Assembly (NCBI RefSeq): GCF_000150955.2
Contig: NC_011675.1
Coordinates: forward strand, 326,230-390,229
Source of the DNA: Phaeodactylum tricornutum CCAP 1055/1
Taxonomy: Eukaryota; Bacillariophyta; Bacillariophyceae; Surirellales; Neidiaceae
Length of the DNA: 64,000 nucleotides
Direction of reading: 5' to 3'
Shown: one piece after another, positions 21,496-31,434 of the stretch
How positions within the stretch are numbered: position 1 is the stretch's first letter
How the letters are laid out: each line of letters opens with the position of its first letter
The notes under the pieces: generated by a model
The model's database searches: none
The model's input: the letters and a program-made list of their open reading frames with translations, nothing else
What the model was told of the DNA's origin: nothing
Program-made: the position numbers and the translations under genes

Positions 21496-24465
21496 ATGAA
21501 AAGCGCAAATACGATTCTCCGGCTGATCAGTCTCTTGGGTGTTTTGAGTGTGAATACACTTTCTTGTATAGTAGACCGCTATGTTGCACAACCCAACGAC
21601 GAACTACTCTGGGACCGTAGTGGCAGCATGCTGCCAGACGCAGGGAAAATCCAGTGTCTTACGACGCCCAAAACAAAATGGACTCTGTCTTCGACGGATG
21701 GCATCTTTGTCGACGTTCCTGCCTTCGTTCCGGGTGATGTGCTGTCGGATTTACTGCGAGCCAAGCTGATAGGCGATCCCTATTTTGGGAGAAACTTTTG
21801 GACACAGAGAGAAATATGGATGGGAAAACCAAATGCCCTGCATAACAACACCGACGGGTACCACCAGCAACGTACTAGAATTTGGGTCTATGCAACTGAT
21901 GTTGTTCTAGACGAGGATTCATTCCGGAACAAAAGCGTGGTGCTGATTGTGGAAGGAATAAAAATGGGCGCAACCTTCTTTTGGAATGGTGGTGTATTGG
22001 GGAATGCTACTAATCAATTTTCCCGTTATTCGTGGACAATACCTCGTGATTTGATACAGCTAGGCCTTGAAAGCTCCACAGAAACGACAGTGCACAAATT
22101 GACCGTGGCCTTCGATCCCTCCATTCCAACTAACGGCCGTTACATGGCTTGCTCCGGAGGCTGGGATTGGTCGTTGTACAGCCGAGCAACGGACGAACGT
22201 GGCTCGCGAGTCTTTTCCTTTGGTATCGTTAAGCCCATGTATGTTGCTGCGATCGAGTCCGCCGCAATATCGTCCGTACTGCCGCAAGTCTTTTACAAAG
22301 GAGCGTACTCGCGGACACCGCTGCATAATGGGCCAGAGTCCGATTTCGATATCTATTTGAACGTCACCATACGGTACGAAGCTGAGTCCGTAACACCTCT
22401 TTATTTACTTGTTGAGGCGGATTTTATGAACGGAACACTACGGCAACCCCTAAATGGTTATACCCAAGGCACGGCAATCGTCAGCCAGACAGTCACACTG
22501 CAAGCATCAAAGGAAACCGTTCAGCTTTGGTGGCCGAATGGCTTGGGAGAACAGCCTTTATACACCGTACGTGTCTCGCTACAAAGTTATCACGATGATC
22601 CGATCAAGTGGATGACTAGCCGGATAGGATTCCGGACTGTTGCGCTGGTTACGAACAACGAGACTGACGACACGACATTGCAGAGGATGCAGGACGGACA
22701 GGACGGATCAGGACACCATGGTATGTACTTTCGAGTTAATGGTGCTCTGGTTTATAGCCGCGGTGCCAACATGGTCCCGATGGATCAGTTAGAAGGACGC
22801 TGGACAAACCTGGGACACAGGGAATTGGTGCAGTCTGTAGCGGATGCAGGAATGAATATGCTTCGCGTCTGGGGTGGTGGTGCTGTACTACCCGACTCAT
22901 TTTATGATGCCTGCGATGAGCTCGGAATTTTGCTTTATCATGATCTCATGTTTGTCGGGGAACAAAAGCATGGTGCTACGGTCACCGAAGGCGTGGAGCG
23001 CGAAATCGAGATAACGATTCAAAGGTTAGCTGAACATCCTTCTATTGTTCTTTGGAGTGGCTGCAATGAATGCACGTACGATGGAGGAAACATGGATGTC
23101 TATCAAAATTTCGTTCTTGCCGCCGTTGCCAACTTGGACAAATCGCGAGCTATTTGGCCAAGCAGTCCTTCGGACTACGGTTGGGAGTCAGGCGTCCGTA
23201 CAATCGATGGTAGGCCGAACGGCAAACCCTTGTGTATCCGAAACACAACGGGAAAATCAGCATTGGAGACACACGGACCTTACCATAGAGGATTTTCACC
23301 AACCCATTCGGGCGTCAACGGTATGCTCACGAACAACACGTTTGAAAGCAAACTTCCTCCTGTGTTTTCTTTCGAAGGAGCTACAGGCCCAGCGCATCCA
23401 AACGTTTTTGTTTCCGAATTTGGGTCATCGGCGTTCTCCTCTTTCGAGTCCATGTCGGCATTGCTTCCTGTGCATGCTTGGGGCCTACATGGTGGAGAAT
23501 TGCCGGACATTTGTGAGCCTGCTATTGGGGACGAAAGTCGATGCTACGGAGAAAATGCCATGGCCGAAAGAAACTATCCGTGTGATAATAAAATCCAAAT
23601 ATATTTCGGAAACGTGTCTCTTGACGACGTGGGTTCCGAAGCTTTCCAAAAGCAACTGTACATGTGCATGATAAGCCAAACACTTTGGCTGAAATCAGAA
23701 ATTGAGACTCAACGTTCAAAGAACTCTCTGGGAACGTTGATTTGGCAACTAAACGAGAACTGGCCAACGGGTGGCTGGGGTCTGCTCGAATATGGATCTG
23801 GAAAAGGCTTGCCACTCCAAATTGTCGGGGGGAGATGGAAGCCAGTGTTTTTTATACTTCGAGATGCCCTGTATCGGGACGTGCTTGCGGCTTGTGGGTC
23901 CGAAGGAAATTGCTACGTTCAAAACTATGGGGTGTATGGAGTAAACGTTGTCGTAAATGTTGAAGCATGGAATTTCGCTCTCAGGAAGCCCATAAGAAGT
24001 AGTAGATGGGAAACATATTTAGAAGGTAATGCTGCCCAAACGCAACGATTCTCACTGAATTCTGAACTATTGCGAGATGCAGAGGTTGCTATTGTCAGAG
24101 TCACAGACAAGCGTGATGGGCGCGTTTTGATGAAGGAGAGTGCATATTTGTGGCAGGTTCCCCACAACCTTTCAGGATTGTTACTTCAAACACGTATAGG
24201 TCTGAAAATTCTGGAGTCCAGCCCACACCGTGTTCTGATGCAACTACAAACCAATAGGCTTGCTCTTTACGTTGTTTTGTCTAGTGCCGCAGATGGCAGG
24301 TTTACTGACAACTCGTTTCATTTGAGTCCGTTGCTGCCTAAGACTGTCGAGTTTAAAGCCGTACAGCCAAACGACCCGGTCGATGTGGAACATTTTCTGG
24401 GATCAATGAGGATTGAACATCTCGGAACATACTTTTCAGCAAAGTATGAAACGTCTGTACTTTAA
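21496..24465 (+). CDS. Beta-mannosidase-like GH2 glycoside hydrolase, secretory
   Basis: A 989-residue single-exon enzyme with an N-terminal signal peptide (about residues 1-24, ILRLISLLGVLSVNTLSC). The sugar-binding domain (WDWSLYSRATDERGSRVF), an Ig-like domain and a TIM barrel follow in GH2 order. The general acid/base is Glu525 in LWSGCNE (usual motif WSGNNE) and the nucleophile is Glu641 in VFVSEFGSSAF. GLRVWGGG-type sequence (MLRVWGGGAVLPDSFYDACDELGILLYHD) is typical of beta-mannosidases, which remove terminal beta-mannose from N-glycan fragments in lysosomes or vacuoles. Many NxS/T sites are present, fitting the secretory route. The Asn-to-Cys change at residue 523 within the acid/base motif is unusual but does not touch the catalytic Glu. 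It converges on the hydroxylase gene with 115 bp between the stops. Confidence 0.85.
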   Translation: MKSANTILRLISLLGVLSVNTLSCIVDRYVAQPNDELLWDRSGSMLPDAGKIQCLTTPKTKWTLSSTDGIFVDVPAFVPGDVLSDLLRAKLIGDPYFGRNFWTQREIWMGKPNALHNNTDGYHQQRTRIWVYATDVVLDEDSFRNKSVVLIVEGIKMGATFFWNGGVLGNATNQFSRYSWTIPRDLIQLGLESSTETTVHKLTVAFDPSIPTNGRYMACSGGWDWSLYSRATDERGSRVFSFGIVKPMYVAAIESAAISSVLPQVFYKGAYSRTPLHNGPESDFDIYLNVTIRYEAESVTPLYLLVEADFMNGTLRQPLNGYTQGTAIVSQTVTLQASKETVQLWWPNGLGEQPLYTVRVSLQSYHDDPIKWMTSRIGFRTVALVTNNETDDTTLQRMQDGQDGSGHHGMYFRVNGALVYSRGANMVPMDQLEGRWTNLGHRELVQSVADAGMNMLRVWGGGAVLPDSFYDACDELGILLYHDLMFVGEQKHGATVTEGVEREIEITIQRLAEHPSIVLWSGCNECTYDGGNMDVYQNFVLAAVANLDKSRAIWPSSPSDYGWESGVRTIDGRPNGKPLCIRNTTGKSALETHGPYHRGFSPTHSGVNGMLTNNTFESKLPPVFSFEGATGPAHPNVFVSEFGSSAFSSFESMSALLPVHAWGLHGGELPDICEPAIGDESRCYGENAMAERNYPCDNKIQIYFGNVSLDDVGSEAFQKQLYMCMISQTLWLKSEIETQRSKNSLGTLIWQLNENWPTGGWGLLEYGSGKGLPLQIVGGRWKPVFFILRDALYRDVLAACGSEGNCYVQNYGVYGVNVVVNVEAWNFALRKPIRSSRWETYLEGNAAQTQRFSLNSELLRDAEVAIVRVTDKRDGRVLMKESAYLWQVPHNLSGLLLQTRIGLKILESSPHRVLMQLQTNRLALYVVLSSAADGRFTDNSFHLSPLLPKTVEFKAVQPNDPVDVEHFLGSMRIEHLGTYFSAKYETSVL

Positions 24466-24580
24466 AACTTTTTTTCCATGTTGACTGACAGTAAAGAGGA
24501 GTACACTGAAAGAAACACATTTTACTATATTTCACCGCTACGATCCTTACAAGAAGCACAAGGAAATTTAAAGGGTACCA

Positions 24581-25627
24581 CTACACGTTTTCTCGAAACA
24601 CGCGGGGAGCGAATCCGCTAGGATCACGATAGGTGCCTCCAAGCTGATCAAACCACATGAACAAATGTCCATAATTAAACTTGAAAAACTTGTGATGAAC
24701 ATGATGGTCAGCAGGAGTACCCAATCCGAGCTTTCGAAAAATGCCGTCCCAAGGAAAGACGTATTCGGAATGAATCAATGTCAGCCAGCATGCGTAGGAC
24801 GAACCAAACGCCATGTACGTCCAAACATTGCAGTGTCGCACAAGGTTGGCGGTAACAAAGAGTGGAATAATAATCATGCAGAATGTGTCCATTAGTGATC
24901 CATTGAAGGCGTCGAACAGACGAGGATTGGTGAAGCGGTGATGCGGTTTATGCGACATTTGATAAAAGGCTGGTGATACAATGTGCTCGAGAACATGCAT
25001 CGTGTACTGGATACCGTCTTGAAGAACCAAACACATAAATAGTTCTTTGTACTGAATAGTCCCTTCGAACGAGTAGTAGCTTTGTGGCATAAGCTTCAGC
25101 ATCCAGGTTATTGCTAAGTAACCAATCAAAAGTACAAAGCCTTCTGGCTGACCGATATGGGTAAGAAGACCCTCGCGGAATATGTACTCTCGCGCTCCCT
25201 TGCTTTGAATCGACCGAGGGTCCGTACCCAAGTACCCAAACTTGAACAAATAAAAGAAAATCCATACAAATACCTGTCCCACGGCGACTGCTAGAATGCC
25301 CAGCACCAGACCAAGTGGCTTGGGTGCGCAATTTGATAACGTGTCGTAGACGTACCAGCTTTCGGGAAAAACTTGTCGATATGAAATCGGGGAGTACATC
25401 GACGAAAGAAGCAAAGGGACCGTCAGCATCAGAGGCCATACCAAAGCACCGCTCCAAGCGATCGCATTGGATACCCAAGAAAGTTCGTATGTCGACTTTG
25501 GTTCTTTCCCATGGACAACGTGCTCGATAATCTCATCGTCCGAAAGAGAGGAGTCCGACATCGCGTCGGAAGATGACGCCATCTGTTGCTGTTGTTTCTC
25601 GTTGTTTTCGACTCGATCTACCAGCAT
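24581..25627 (-). CDS. Fatty-acid-hydroxylase/sterol-desaturase superfamily membrane enzyme
   Basis: A 348-residue di-iron membrane oxygenase. The three histidine boxes are clear: HVLEH, HKPHHRF and HHVHH, with a further conserved H/E in LIHSEYVFPWDG. At least four hydrophobic segments surround them. The ending QLGGTYRDPSGFAPRVF has the form seen in sterol-desaturase-like proteins of algae. Members act on sterols (C-4 or C-5), sphingoid bases or alkylglycerols in the ER; the substrate cannot be read from the sequence. The N-terminal 45 residues are polar with a Gln run; a second Met (codon at 25582) is an alternative start. A relic of a second copy lies 2 kb upstream (27100-27195). Confidence 0.82.
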   Translation of the reverse strand: MLVDRVENNEKQQQQMASSSDAMSDSSLSDDEIIEHVVHGKEPKSTYELSWVSNAIAWSGALVWPLMLTVPLLLSSMYSPISYRQVFPESWYVYDTLSNCAPKPLGLVLGILAVAVGQVFVWIFFYLFKFGYLGTDPRSIQSKGAREYIFREGLLTHIGQPEGFVLLIGYLAITWMLKLMPQSYYSFEGTIQYKELFMCLVLQDGIQYTMHVLEHIVSPAFYQMSHKPHHRFTNPRLFDAFNGSLMDTFCMIIIPLFVTANLVRHCNVWTYMAFGSSYACWLTLIHSEYVFPWDGIFRKLGLGTPADHHVHHKFFKFNYGHLFMWFDQLGGTYRDPSGFAPRVFRENV

Positions 25628-26011
25628 TTCGTTAAAATCTTTGCAACTTCGAGATTTTTGGTCATGAAGAGTATTGAGGTGCTCAAATGCAAAAAATGAA
25701 AGTTCGCTTTGTGACCCAGGCCTGAAACAGCCTGCTTCCGTTTGATTCGATTGGAAGGGGGAAATTCAGAATTCGCCATGGTCCAGCGCGCTACGAGACA
25801 AGACGCGAGAGCTGCCTGGAGTGTCGGGCAGGCTCGTCGTGACCAACTCAGATTCTTCTCCGTGGTCGATATGCGCCTGGCCGACGCCCCACACAATCGA
25901 AACCAGCCAAATCAGTCCCGTATAACAAGCCCCAGAGAACCTAAAGGTAGGTAAGAGCAAAAAGCAAACGTGAATGGGATTGGATGAGACACCTAACTGT
26001 GAGAGTAATGT
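25628..26011. other. Promoter side of the hydroxylase gene
   Basis: About 380 bp between the hydroxylase start and the left target duplication of the hAT-like element. No gene recognised. Confidence 0.4.
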
Positions 26012-26019
26012 ACCATAAC
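26012..26019. repeat. Left 8-bp target site duplication (ACCATAAC)
   Basis: Exact copy of the 8 bp at 26873-26880; directly abuts the terminal inverted repeat of the hAT-like element. Confidence 0.9.
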
Positions 26020-26872
26020 CAGACCGCCTTAAATTCGGTGTTTTGGACCAAAACACCGCAAACACCGCAAATAACACTTCCAAAAACACCGCAAACAAGA
26101 CTGAAATAAAGCAAACAAGACTAACATTTTGATTCAAATTTGCGAATCTTAAAAGGCCACTTCAGTTTTCGCATAGCGAAAAACCTTTTTTACTGTGTTG
26201 CCATAAACATCCTGTGACAGTTGCAGATGGCATTGACAAAACTGCCATTGTATACAGCAAAATTGATACAGTTCTACCATCAACGGTTCCGTTTGAGCTA
26301 GCTGTAAGTGGCATGTGCCAGTTTACTATATTTCTCATAAGAAATGAGCTCTAGACACCAGCGCAACATACAAGCAGAAGAGAGATTCATTGCCTTTCCC
26401 AGGGCCCATCAAGAGGAAGCTTTTCCCAGATAAAAATGCTTGTACTCCTCTTGTCTATGAGATTAACTGTAAGTCCTTTCCTGGATTGCTTGGCATTAGA
26501 AAACAGACAGTCTCCTCCCAAGCAAAATTTTTATGGAGACTTTTCCTTCCGAAACACATGATCTCCTTACTGTCAATTAGATTTATCAACAACAGCCATA
26601 AACTGAGAGAAGGATGCAAGCCAACAGGAGCTCACAGACTATTCTCTTGAAGGAGGAGAACAGTCCGAAAGTGCTTTCCTCTTATATTAGAAAACTGCGA
26701 CAACACAGTGACAAGTAAATTTTACAGTACATATTATATACGATATCATTGCGACATAAAGTTGTTAAGCATAATACGCTAGGGTTAAGAATACCGCAAA
26801 CACCGCAAATAAAAGTCACGATCACACCGCAAATAAGCTATTTGCGGTGTTTACCGAATTTAAGGCGGTCTG
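26020..26872. mobile_element. Non-autonomous hAT-like DNA transposon (MITE-like)
   Basis: An 853-bp element. Its ends are perfect 20-bp inverted repeats: CAGACCGCCTTAAATTCGGT at 26020-26039 and its reverse complement at 26853-26872. It is flanked by an exact 8-bp duplication, ACCATAAC. An 8-bp duplication with CAG-starting ends is characteristic of the hAT superfamily. Subterminal copies of ACCGCAAA or close variants cluster just inside both ends (about 26055-26105 and 26790-26850), as transposase-binding repeats do in hAT elements. No open frame inside encodes transposase, so it must have been mobilised in trans. The perfect repeats and duplication suggest a fairly recent insertion. It sits between the hydroxylase gene and a relic copy of that gene. 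Confidence 0.88.
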
Positions 26873-26880
26873 ACCATAAC
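26873..26880. repeat. Right 8-bp target site duplication (ACCATAAC)
   Basis: Exact copy of 26012-26019 on the other side of the hAT-like element. Confidence 0.9.
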
Positions 26881-27099
26881 TAACAAACACAGTCACTCTC
26901 CTGCTAGAGAGGAGTGCTTGATCCTTGGATAACAGAACTTTCATATTCCTATCTGACTGTGAGAAAGTTGCAAAATATTTGCACAAGTTTTTCATTATCA
27001 GTCGCATCTGATATGGCTATAACACATTGGTGAAGTGTTTCAGGGCAGGGTGCTGGTCAAAATCAATGCAAAAATATCTAACAGTAAGTTCTTTTTCTG

Positions 27100-27195
27100 T
27101 TGGACGTTCTCTATAACAACATGACGCCGAAATCCACGAGGATTCCGATAAATGCCACCGAGCTGTTTCAAGTACGTGAACGAACTTTGATAAAC
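27100..27195 (-). pseudogene. Relic of the hydroxylase gene (C-terminal end)
   Basis: The minus strand can be read as YLKQLGGIYRNPRGFRRHVV then IENV, which matches the last residues of the neighbouring hydroxylase (WFDQLGGTYRDPSGFAPRVF then RENV). Nucleotide similarity extends over about 80 bp. No histidine box or other part of the enzyme is found nearby, so only the last coding piece of a former duplicate remains. It lies in the same orientation as the intact gene, on the far side of the hAT-like element. Confidence 0.6.
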
Positions 27196-27460
27196 GATAC
27201 AATCTAGATAGAGACCTTCGCGACAAGACGCCATGCAGGATCCACTATCGCACATGGACGTGCTGATCTACGTAAACTGTAAGCTTATTGTGAATTGCTT
27301 CGGGCGATTCTGTGTGTGGTGCCATGTGCAATGGGTCATATTTGTGGCATTGGATGGTGAAACCGTATATCTATACACGACAGTGCATACTTCGACTGTG
27401 ATCCTTGCCTGGGCAAGCCCATCAGTTTAAACACTTATTGTGAGAAAGTAGTGTTACATC

Positions 27461-28343
27461 CTAAGCATGCACTTCCTCGAGGACACCAACAAAGTGCGTT
27501 ACCCTTGTACCATCAAAAAGAGGTCCGGCACGAAGACGATTGCAGAAAACACGACCGTCCTTTGTATAGTTGGTCAGCGTTGTGCCAACTTCTTCTCCTT
27601 GTAAGAGTTGGTGTACCAATGAAGTCGTAGCAAGTGGATTGGTGTCCGGTCCTTTCAAAAGATGTCCGAGTGTTCGACCTTTTGACTCCACAAACGAGTA
27701 CCCGCACAGCTCTTCCCAGGCGCGATTCACATCCACCACTCGAAATGGTGCCGTAGGCTCCGTAATCACAATCGCACGGTGACTATGACGAAGAGCATCT
27801 TTGAGTGTGCGAGGGAGTGGTGCTCTGTCGACGCTTCCCAATTTTTGCGCTCTCAGCTGATTAGTGCTAATGTTCAGTTGCTGTTGCTGTCGGCCATTCA
27901 GGGTCTGCAGGGATTCATCGGCAAAAGCAAGACCGTATGCAAGATCGTTGCGAACACGATCGCTCTATAACAGGCGAATAGGAGCAAAGACCAATGTTGA
28001 TGTAAGGAAGGCAGGGCTTAAGCGGATCATTCTCATCATACTCATCCTTGGACGATCAAAGAGCTCTTACCACACGCGGGATGTATTCGCTACCGACGAA
28101 CTGGATGTACGCCGATCCTGATCCTTTTTTGATTTGGACATTTTTCGAATTCATTGAGAACACGGAAGATGCAGTAGAGAGACCAGGTAGTGAAGAAAAG
28201 CGACTTTTGACCGACACATTTCGCATTAGTTGTCGGCTTCTGTTCAACATGGTGGACGTTTGGATTGTTGGCTCGAGGGCTCGATTGCAACGTGAAGAGC
28301 ACGTTGCGTTCCGGAATTTGTTGACAGTGAAAAGGATATCCAT
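27461..28343 (-). CDS. LOV-like PAS protein lacking the photoactive cysteine
   Basis: Two exons: 28343-28071 and 27964-27461, joined by a GTAAGA donor and TTATAG acceptor in phase 0, giving 258 residues. The C-terminal 105 residues follow the LOV subclass of PAS domains: AIVITEP, VNRAWEELCGYSFVESKGR, KGPDTNP, LTNYTKDGRVFCNRL and HFVGVLEEV. In photoreceptor LOV domains the helix after GR reads NCRFLQ with a cysteine that bonds flavin; here it is TLGHLL, with Leu190 at that place. The Asn/Gln positions of the flavin pocket are only partly kept (NY, N of FCNRL). The N-terminal 150 residues are Ser/Gln rich with no recognised domain. It may bind flavin without adduct formation, or act as a plain PAS protein. 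It is head-to-head with the GT61 gene. Confidence 0.72.
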
Positions 28344-28724
28344 CCAAGCTTGATGTTCGTTGATGTTTCCCGACGCGTTTCTGAATATTTACGGCATGGG
28401 GCATTGGAATGTGACGTCACATTGTGTTCTGCAGCATCTGTAAAAATCCCTCGCTTTCCCGATTGTACAAGATCACAATAGCCTAATGCTGAAGACCGGC
28501 AAGACCCGGATAATCTTTCTTCATGTACAATAAAGAACAATACACTCCGTCCTCGTGCCGCTTCGCAAGGGTGGACCGAAGGTCAAATGAGCGTCTACTG
28601 GACAATCTGGAACCATGCTCAATCTTATTTATCGTCAGACGAAGAGGATTTAGGAAGAAGATAGACCTGTCGGATGCTGCTCAGCCGCACCCGTTCATGA
28701 GCCCAAATTTGAGCTCTGGCAGGA
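28344..28724. other. Intergenic, divergent promoter region
   Basis: About 380 bp between the LOV-like gene and the GT61 gene. No repeat or RNA gene seen. Confidence 0.4.
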
Positions 28725-30176
28725 ATGGCGTTTTTGCCGAATCGACGAAGATATACCGTGGCCTGCTTGTTTATCGGTTTTGCCCTCAATATATGCTTTC
28801 TCATGTGGATGAGTGCAACTCAAGACACCAGTGAGCACTTTGATATTGCGGGGGACAACCGCATGAGTAAGAAAGGTTTTGTTCCCGACGCCGGTTTCCC
28901 CAGCCCGGGAGAACTTTCTGGATCCACCGCAGTCAGGCTCGATTCCAGAGATCCCGCCATGAATTTCGACCAAAGCCAAGTTTTGAATCAATGGGACGGA
29001 GAATGCCACATAAAATATAATGAGTTCGCTTTCCCCGACCATGGATGTTTGGTGAACGCTCCTTCAATGCGAGCGCACTGTCAGCTTGAAAATTTACTCA
29101 TTGACAAAACAAAAGTATTCTCGGAATCGATTGGAGGGGAGCCGCTCCTCTCTGTACTAGGACAAAACGGAGAAGGCGAATTTTTACGTTACGAGAAAGG
29201 CGCGCTTAAAATACTGCGAAAGGTTGATCATTCACTTCAGCCAGTGCAGAAAAGCCGCTTTCACTACTTGAACGGTGTGTTCGAGGCGGTTGTGGTACAT
29301 CCGGGCGGCGAAGCGCTCTGCGAAGAAAAGTGGACTGGCACAACACTCTTTATTACACGATATGAATACGTCAACCTATACCATACCGTGACTGACTGGT
29401 GGAACTGTTTTTTCTCAATCTCGGATCACACCAGTCCCACAAATGTGGTCTTTTTGGACGCGCATCCCGAGGGCAGCCTCGATCCCGTTTGGAAAGACTT
29501 GTTTCGAGGGAAGATCGCTTTTATGAATCATTTGGAAATGTCGATGACTTGCTTTGAACACGCAAGGTTTATTCCCCCAGGATACTCTGCCCCGTTATAT
29601 CCCCTCCCGCGGCCCAGAGAATCAAATTGTCGAAGCCCTGTCCAAATGAGCTCATTCGTTGATTATGTCCTGAACACGTATAATCTAAGTCACATACACA
29701 GGATCCCCGGCCGTGTGGTCATCTTGGAACGAATACCATACTTGGATCACCCTCGACGAGATCTGAACAAAGTTGAAAGGCTTCTCACAAACCTCAGGCC
29801 TCTTGCCGAATCACTTCCCCAACGCTTGACTCCCTACTACGGCGTCAATGTTACTGTGGAAGTTGCTGCCTTGGTCGACAAGCCCATGAACGAACAAATA
29901 CGGACCATTCGAGAAGCACATGTCCTGGTTGCCAACCACGGTGCGGGCTTGACGCATTCCATATTTTTGGACGATGCTACTCACGTAGTCGAGATGAGCT
30001 GCGACAACGAGTTTTTTACCGAGTTGATTTCTTGGAAGCCGAATGTGAGACATCACTGCCAGCCAATCCTAGCGGAAACGATACCCGATTTTTATTGGGA
30101 TAGATTCGTTGTGTCGGTGGTAGAGGCAGCGATCAAAAGGGAGATTGGGAGGACAATTAAGAGTACCTTATTCTGA
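28725..30176 (+). CDS. GT61-family glycosyltransferase, type II membrane protein
   Basis: A 483-residue single-exon protein with a short cytosolic tail (FLPNRRR) and one membrane anchor (about residues 11-30), the layout of Golgi glycosyltransferases. The C-terminal domain shows the GT61 (DUF563) pattern: LYHTVTDWWNCFF, VFLDAHP, and the signature AHVLVANHGAGLTHSIFL. In plants GT61 includes the beta-1,2-xylosyltransferase of complex N-glycans and xylan arabinosyl/xylosyltransferases. A beta-1,2-xylosyltransferase role in N-glycan maturation is plausible for a diatom but is an inference. No frameshift or odd feature. The stop lies 166 bp from the convergent rhomboid gene. Confidence 0.82.
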   Translation: MAFLPNRRRYTVACLFIGFALNICFLMWMSATQDTSEHFDIAGDNRMSKKGFVPDAGFPSPGELSGSTAVRLDSRDPAMNFDQSQVLNQWDGECHIKYNEFAFPDHGCLVNAPSMRAHCQLENLLIDKTKVFSESIGGEPLLSVLGQNGEGEFLRYEKGALKILRKVDHSLQPVQKSRFHYLNGVFEAVVVHPGGEALCEEKWTGTTLFITRYEYVNLYHTVTDWWNCFFSISDHTSPTNVVFLDAHPEGSLDPVWKDLFRGKIAFMNHLEMSMTCFEHARFIPPGYSAPLYPLPRPRESNCRSPVQMSSFVDYVLNTYNLSHIHRIPGRVVILERIPYLDHPRRDLNKVERLLTNLRPLAESLPQRLTPYYGVNVTVEVAALVDKPMNEQIRTIREAHVLVANHGAGLTHSIFLDDATHVVEMSCDNEFFTELISWKPNVRHHCQPILAETIPDFYWDRFVVSVVEAAIKREIGRTIKSTLF

Positions 30177-30342
30177 GCTGTCTTTTGATGGAACTATCAC
30201 ACAGACAGCAAAATTGGGCAAAACGACCAAAATTATGTGTTGTACATATCAAAGGAATGATACAAAGGGCTATGGCACCTTGTAGACCGTCGGGTAAGCT
30301 CTAGCAATGCACAAACACCTGCATAGCTTGAATAGAATACGT

Positions 30343-31434
30343 CTATCGGACTAGTTTGGCTACTCTGTAAAATCTAGTGAACGCTATCAGAGTTGCGAGC
30401 CCTCCTGCCCAGATAGCTTCAATAGGGACAAATCCTCTCCTAGATGGATTTGTACCAAACCCCATCGCAAGGCGATAGTCTCTTGGATAGATATCCACAT
30501 CCACGCTGTTCTTACGTCGTGCGGCGTAGCTCTTGCGATAAAAGGGACCACACAGGACACCGACAATGACTCCTCCCAAGAAACCTCCAGCATGGGATGC
30601 GTTACTGATGCTAGCGTTTAGTAAACCATATACGAGAATGAAGATCATGCCTCGAGCGACTCGGCTAGCTGCTCGCATGTTTCCCATCTTTACCAGAGAG
30701 GTATACATGAGACCGTAGAGCCCGCATATACCCCCGCTGGCACCCAGACAAAGCATGTGTTCTGCACTTTCTAGATTCATAAGTGTATGCCCAAAGTTCC
30801 CTGCCATTACCGAAAGGAGAAAGGTCGTTAGATACAACCCACGACCGAGCCCAGACTCCAACCAAGACGGAAGTCGCAAGAGAGCATCCATGTTGAGAAT
30901 CAAATGAAGAATGCCGCCGTGTAGAAATCCCGCCGTTAAGTATCGATATGGCTGTTGTCGTGAAAGTGCTACAGAATGGGCAAATCCTTTCGTCAAAGGG
31001 CCCAGAATTGAGGATCCCCAAGTTGCATCGAAAACGATTGATACAGCTTGCTCTGGCCAGTAGGAAGGATGACGTCGTCGAATCAGGTCGACCGTTGTGT
31101 AAACTTGGTACGCAAACATCGCAGCATTCGCAGCGACCAAGGCATTGCGCGCCGGTTGAGCTTGCCAATCCTTGCCAACAAGTCGTCTTGCCTTTCTCCT
31201 AATACGTACAGACCATCTTCTGTCATCGCCTTCCCAATGTTCAGTCGGACTTTTCCCCCAAACAGTATATACACTCCTGACTTGCACAGGACGACCAGGT
31301 AGTGTTATGAAGGCATGACACAGTGTAGTGAGGTGCGCAAAACATATTATAGCCACTAGTAGCCATACGCCTCTATTCCTTTGCCACCTTTTCCGAGTCC
31401 GCAGTTCCGGACCGTCCATTGGAGGCTTCAACAT
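30343..31434 (-). CDS. Rhomboid-family intramembrane protease, probably plastid
   Basis: A 363-residue protein with several membrane segments. The catalytic pair is visible: Ser233 in LGASGGICGLYG and His281 in SNASHAGGFLGG. HGGILHLILNMDAL is the conserved rhomboid HxxxN region. The N-terminus has a hydrophobic stretch (WLLVAIICFAHLTTL) followed by CHAFITLPGRP. The Phe after the presumed cleavage site is the main requirement for plastid import through the complex plastid membranes of diatoms, so a plastid location is likely. Rhomboids cut membrane proteins within or near the bilayer; the substrate here is unknown. Length is typical of plant organellar rhomboids. Confidence 0.85.
   Translation of the reverse strand: MLKPPMDGPELRTRKRWQRNRGVWLLVAIICFAHLTTLCHAFITLPGRPVQVRSVYTVWGKSPTEHWEGDDRRWSVRIRRKARRLVGKDWQAQPARNALVAANAAMFAYQVYTTVDLIRRRHPSYWPEQAVSIVFDATWGSSILGPLTKGFAHSVALSRQQPYRYLTAGFLHGGILHLILNMDALLRLPSWLESGLGRGLYLTTFLLSVMAGNFGHTLMNLESAEHMLCLGASGGICGLYGLMYTSLVKMGNMRAASRVARGMIFILVYGLLNASISNASHAGGFLGGVIVGVLCGPFYRKSYAARRKNSVDVDIYPRDYRLAMGFGTNPSRRGFVPIEAIWAGGLATLIAFTRFYRVAKLVR

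Noticed and set aside
26390-26650. 86-codon open frame inside the hAT-like element
   Set aside because: No similarity to hAT transposase (no DDE-type or BED-type features); length is within chance for this composition.
26020-26872. CRISPR-like reading of the repeated ACCGCAAA units
   Set aside because: The units are short, irregularly spaced and clustered at the two ends of an element with inverted repeats and a target duplication, which explains them better.
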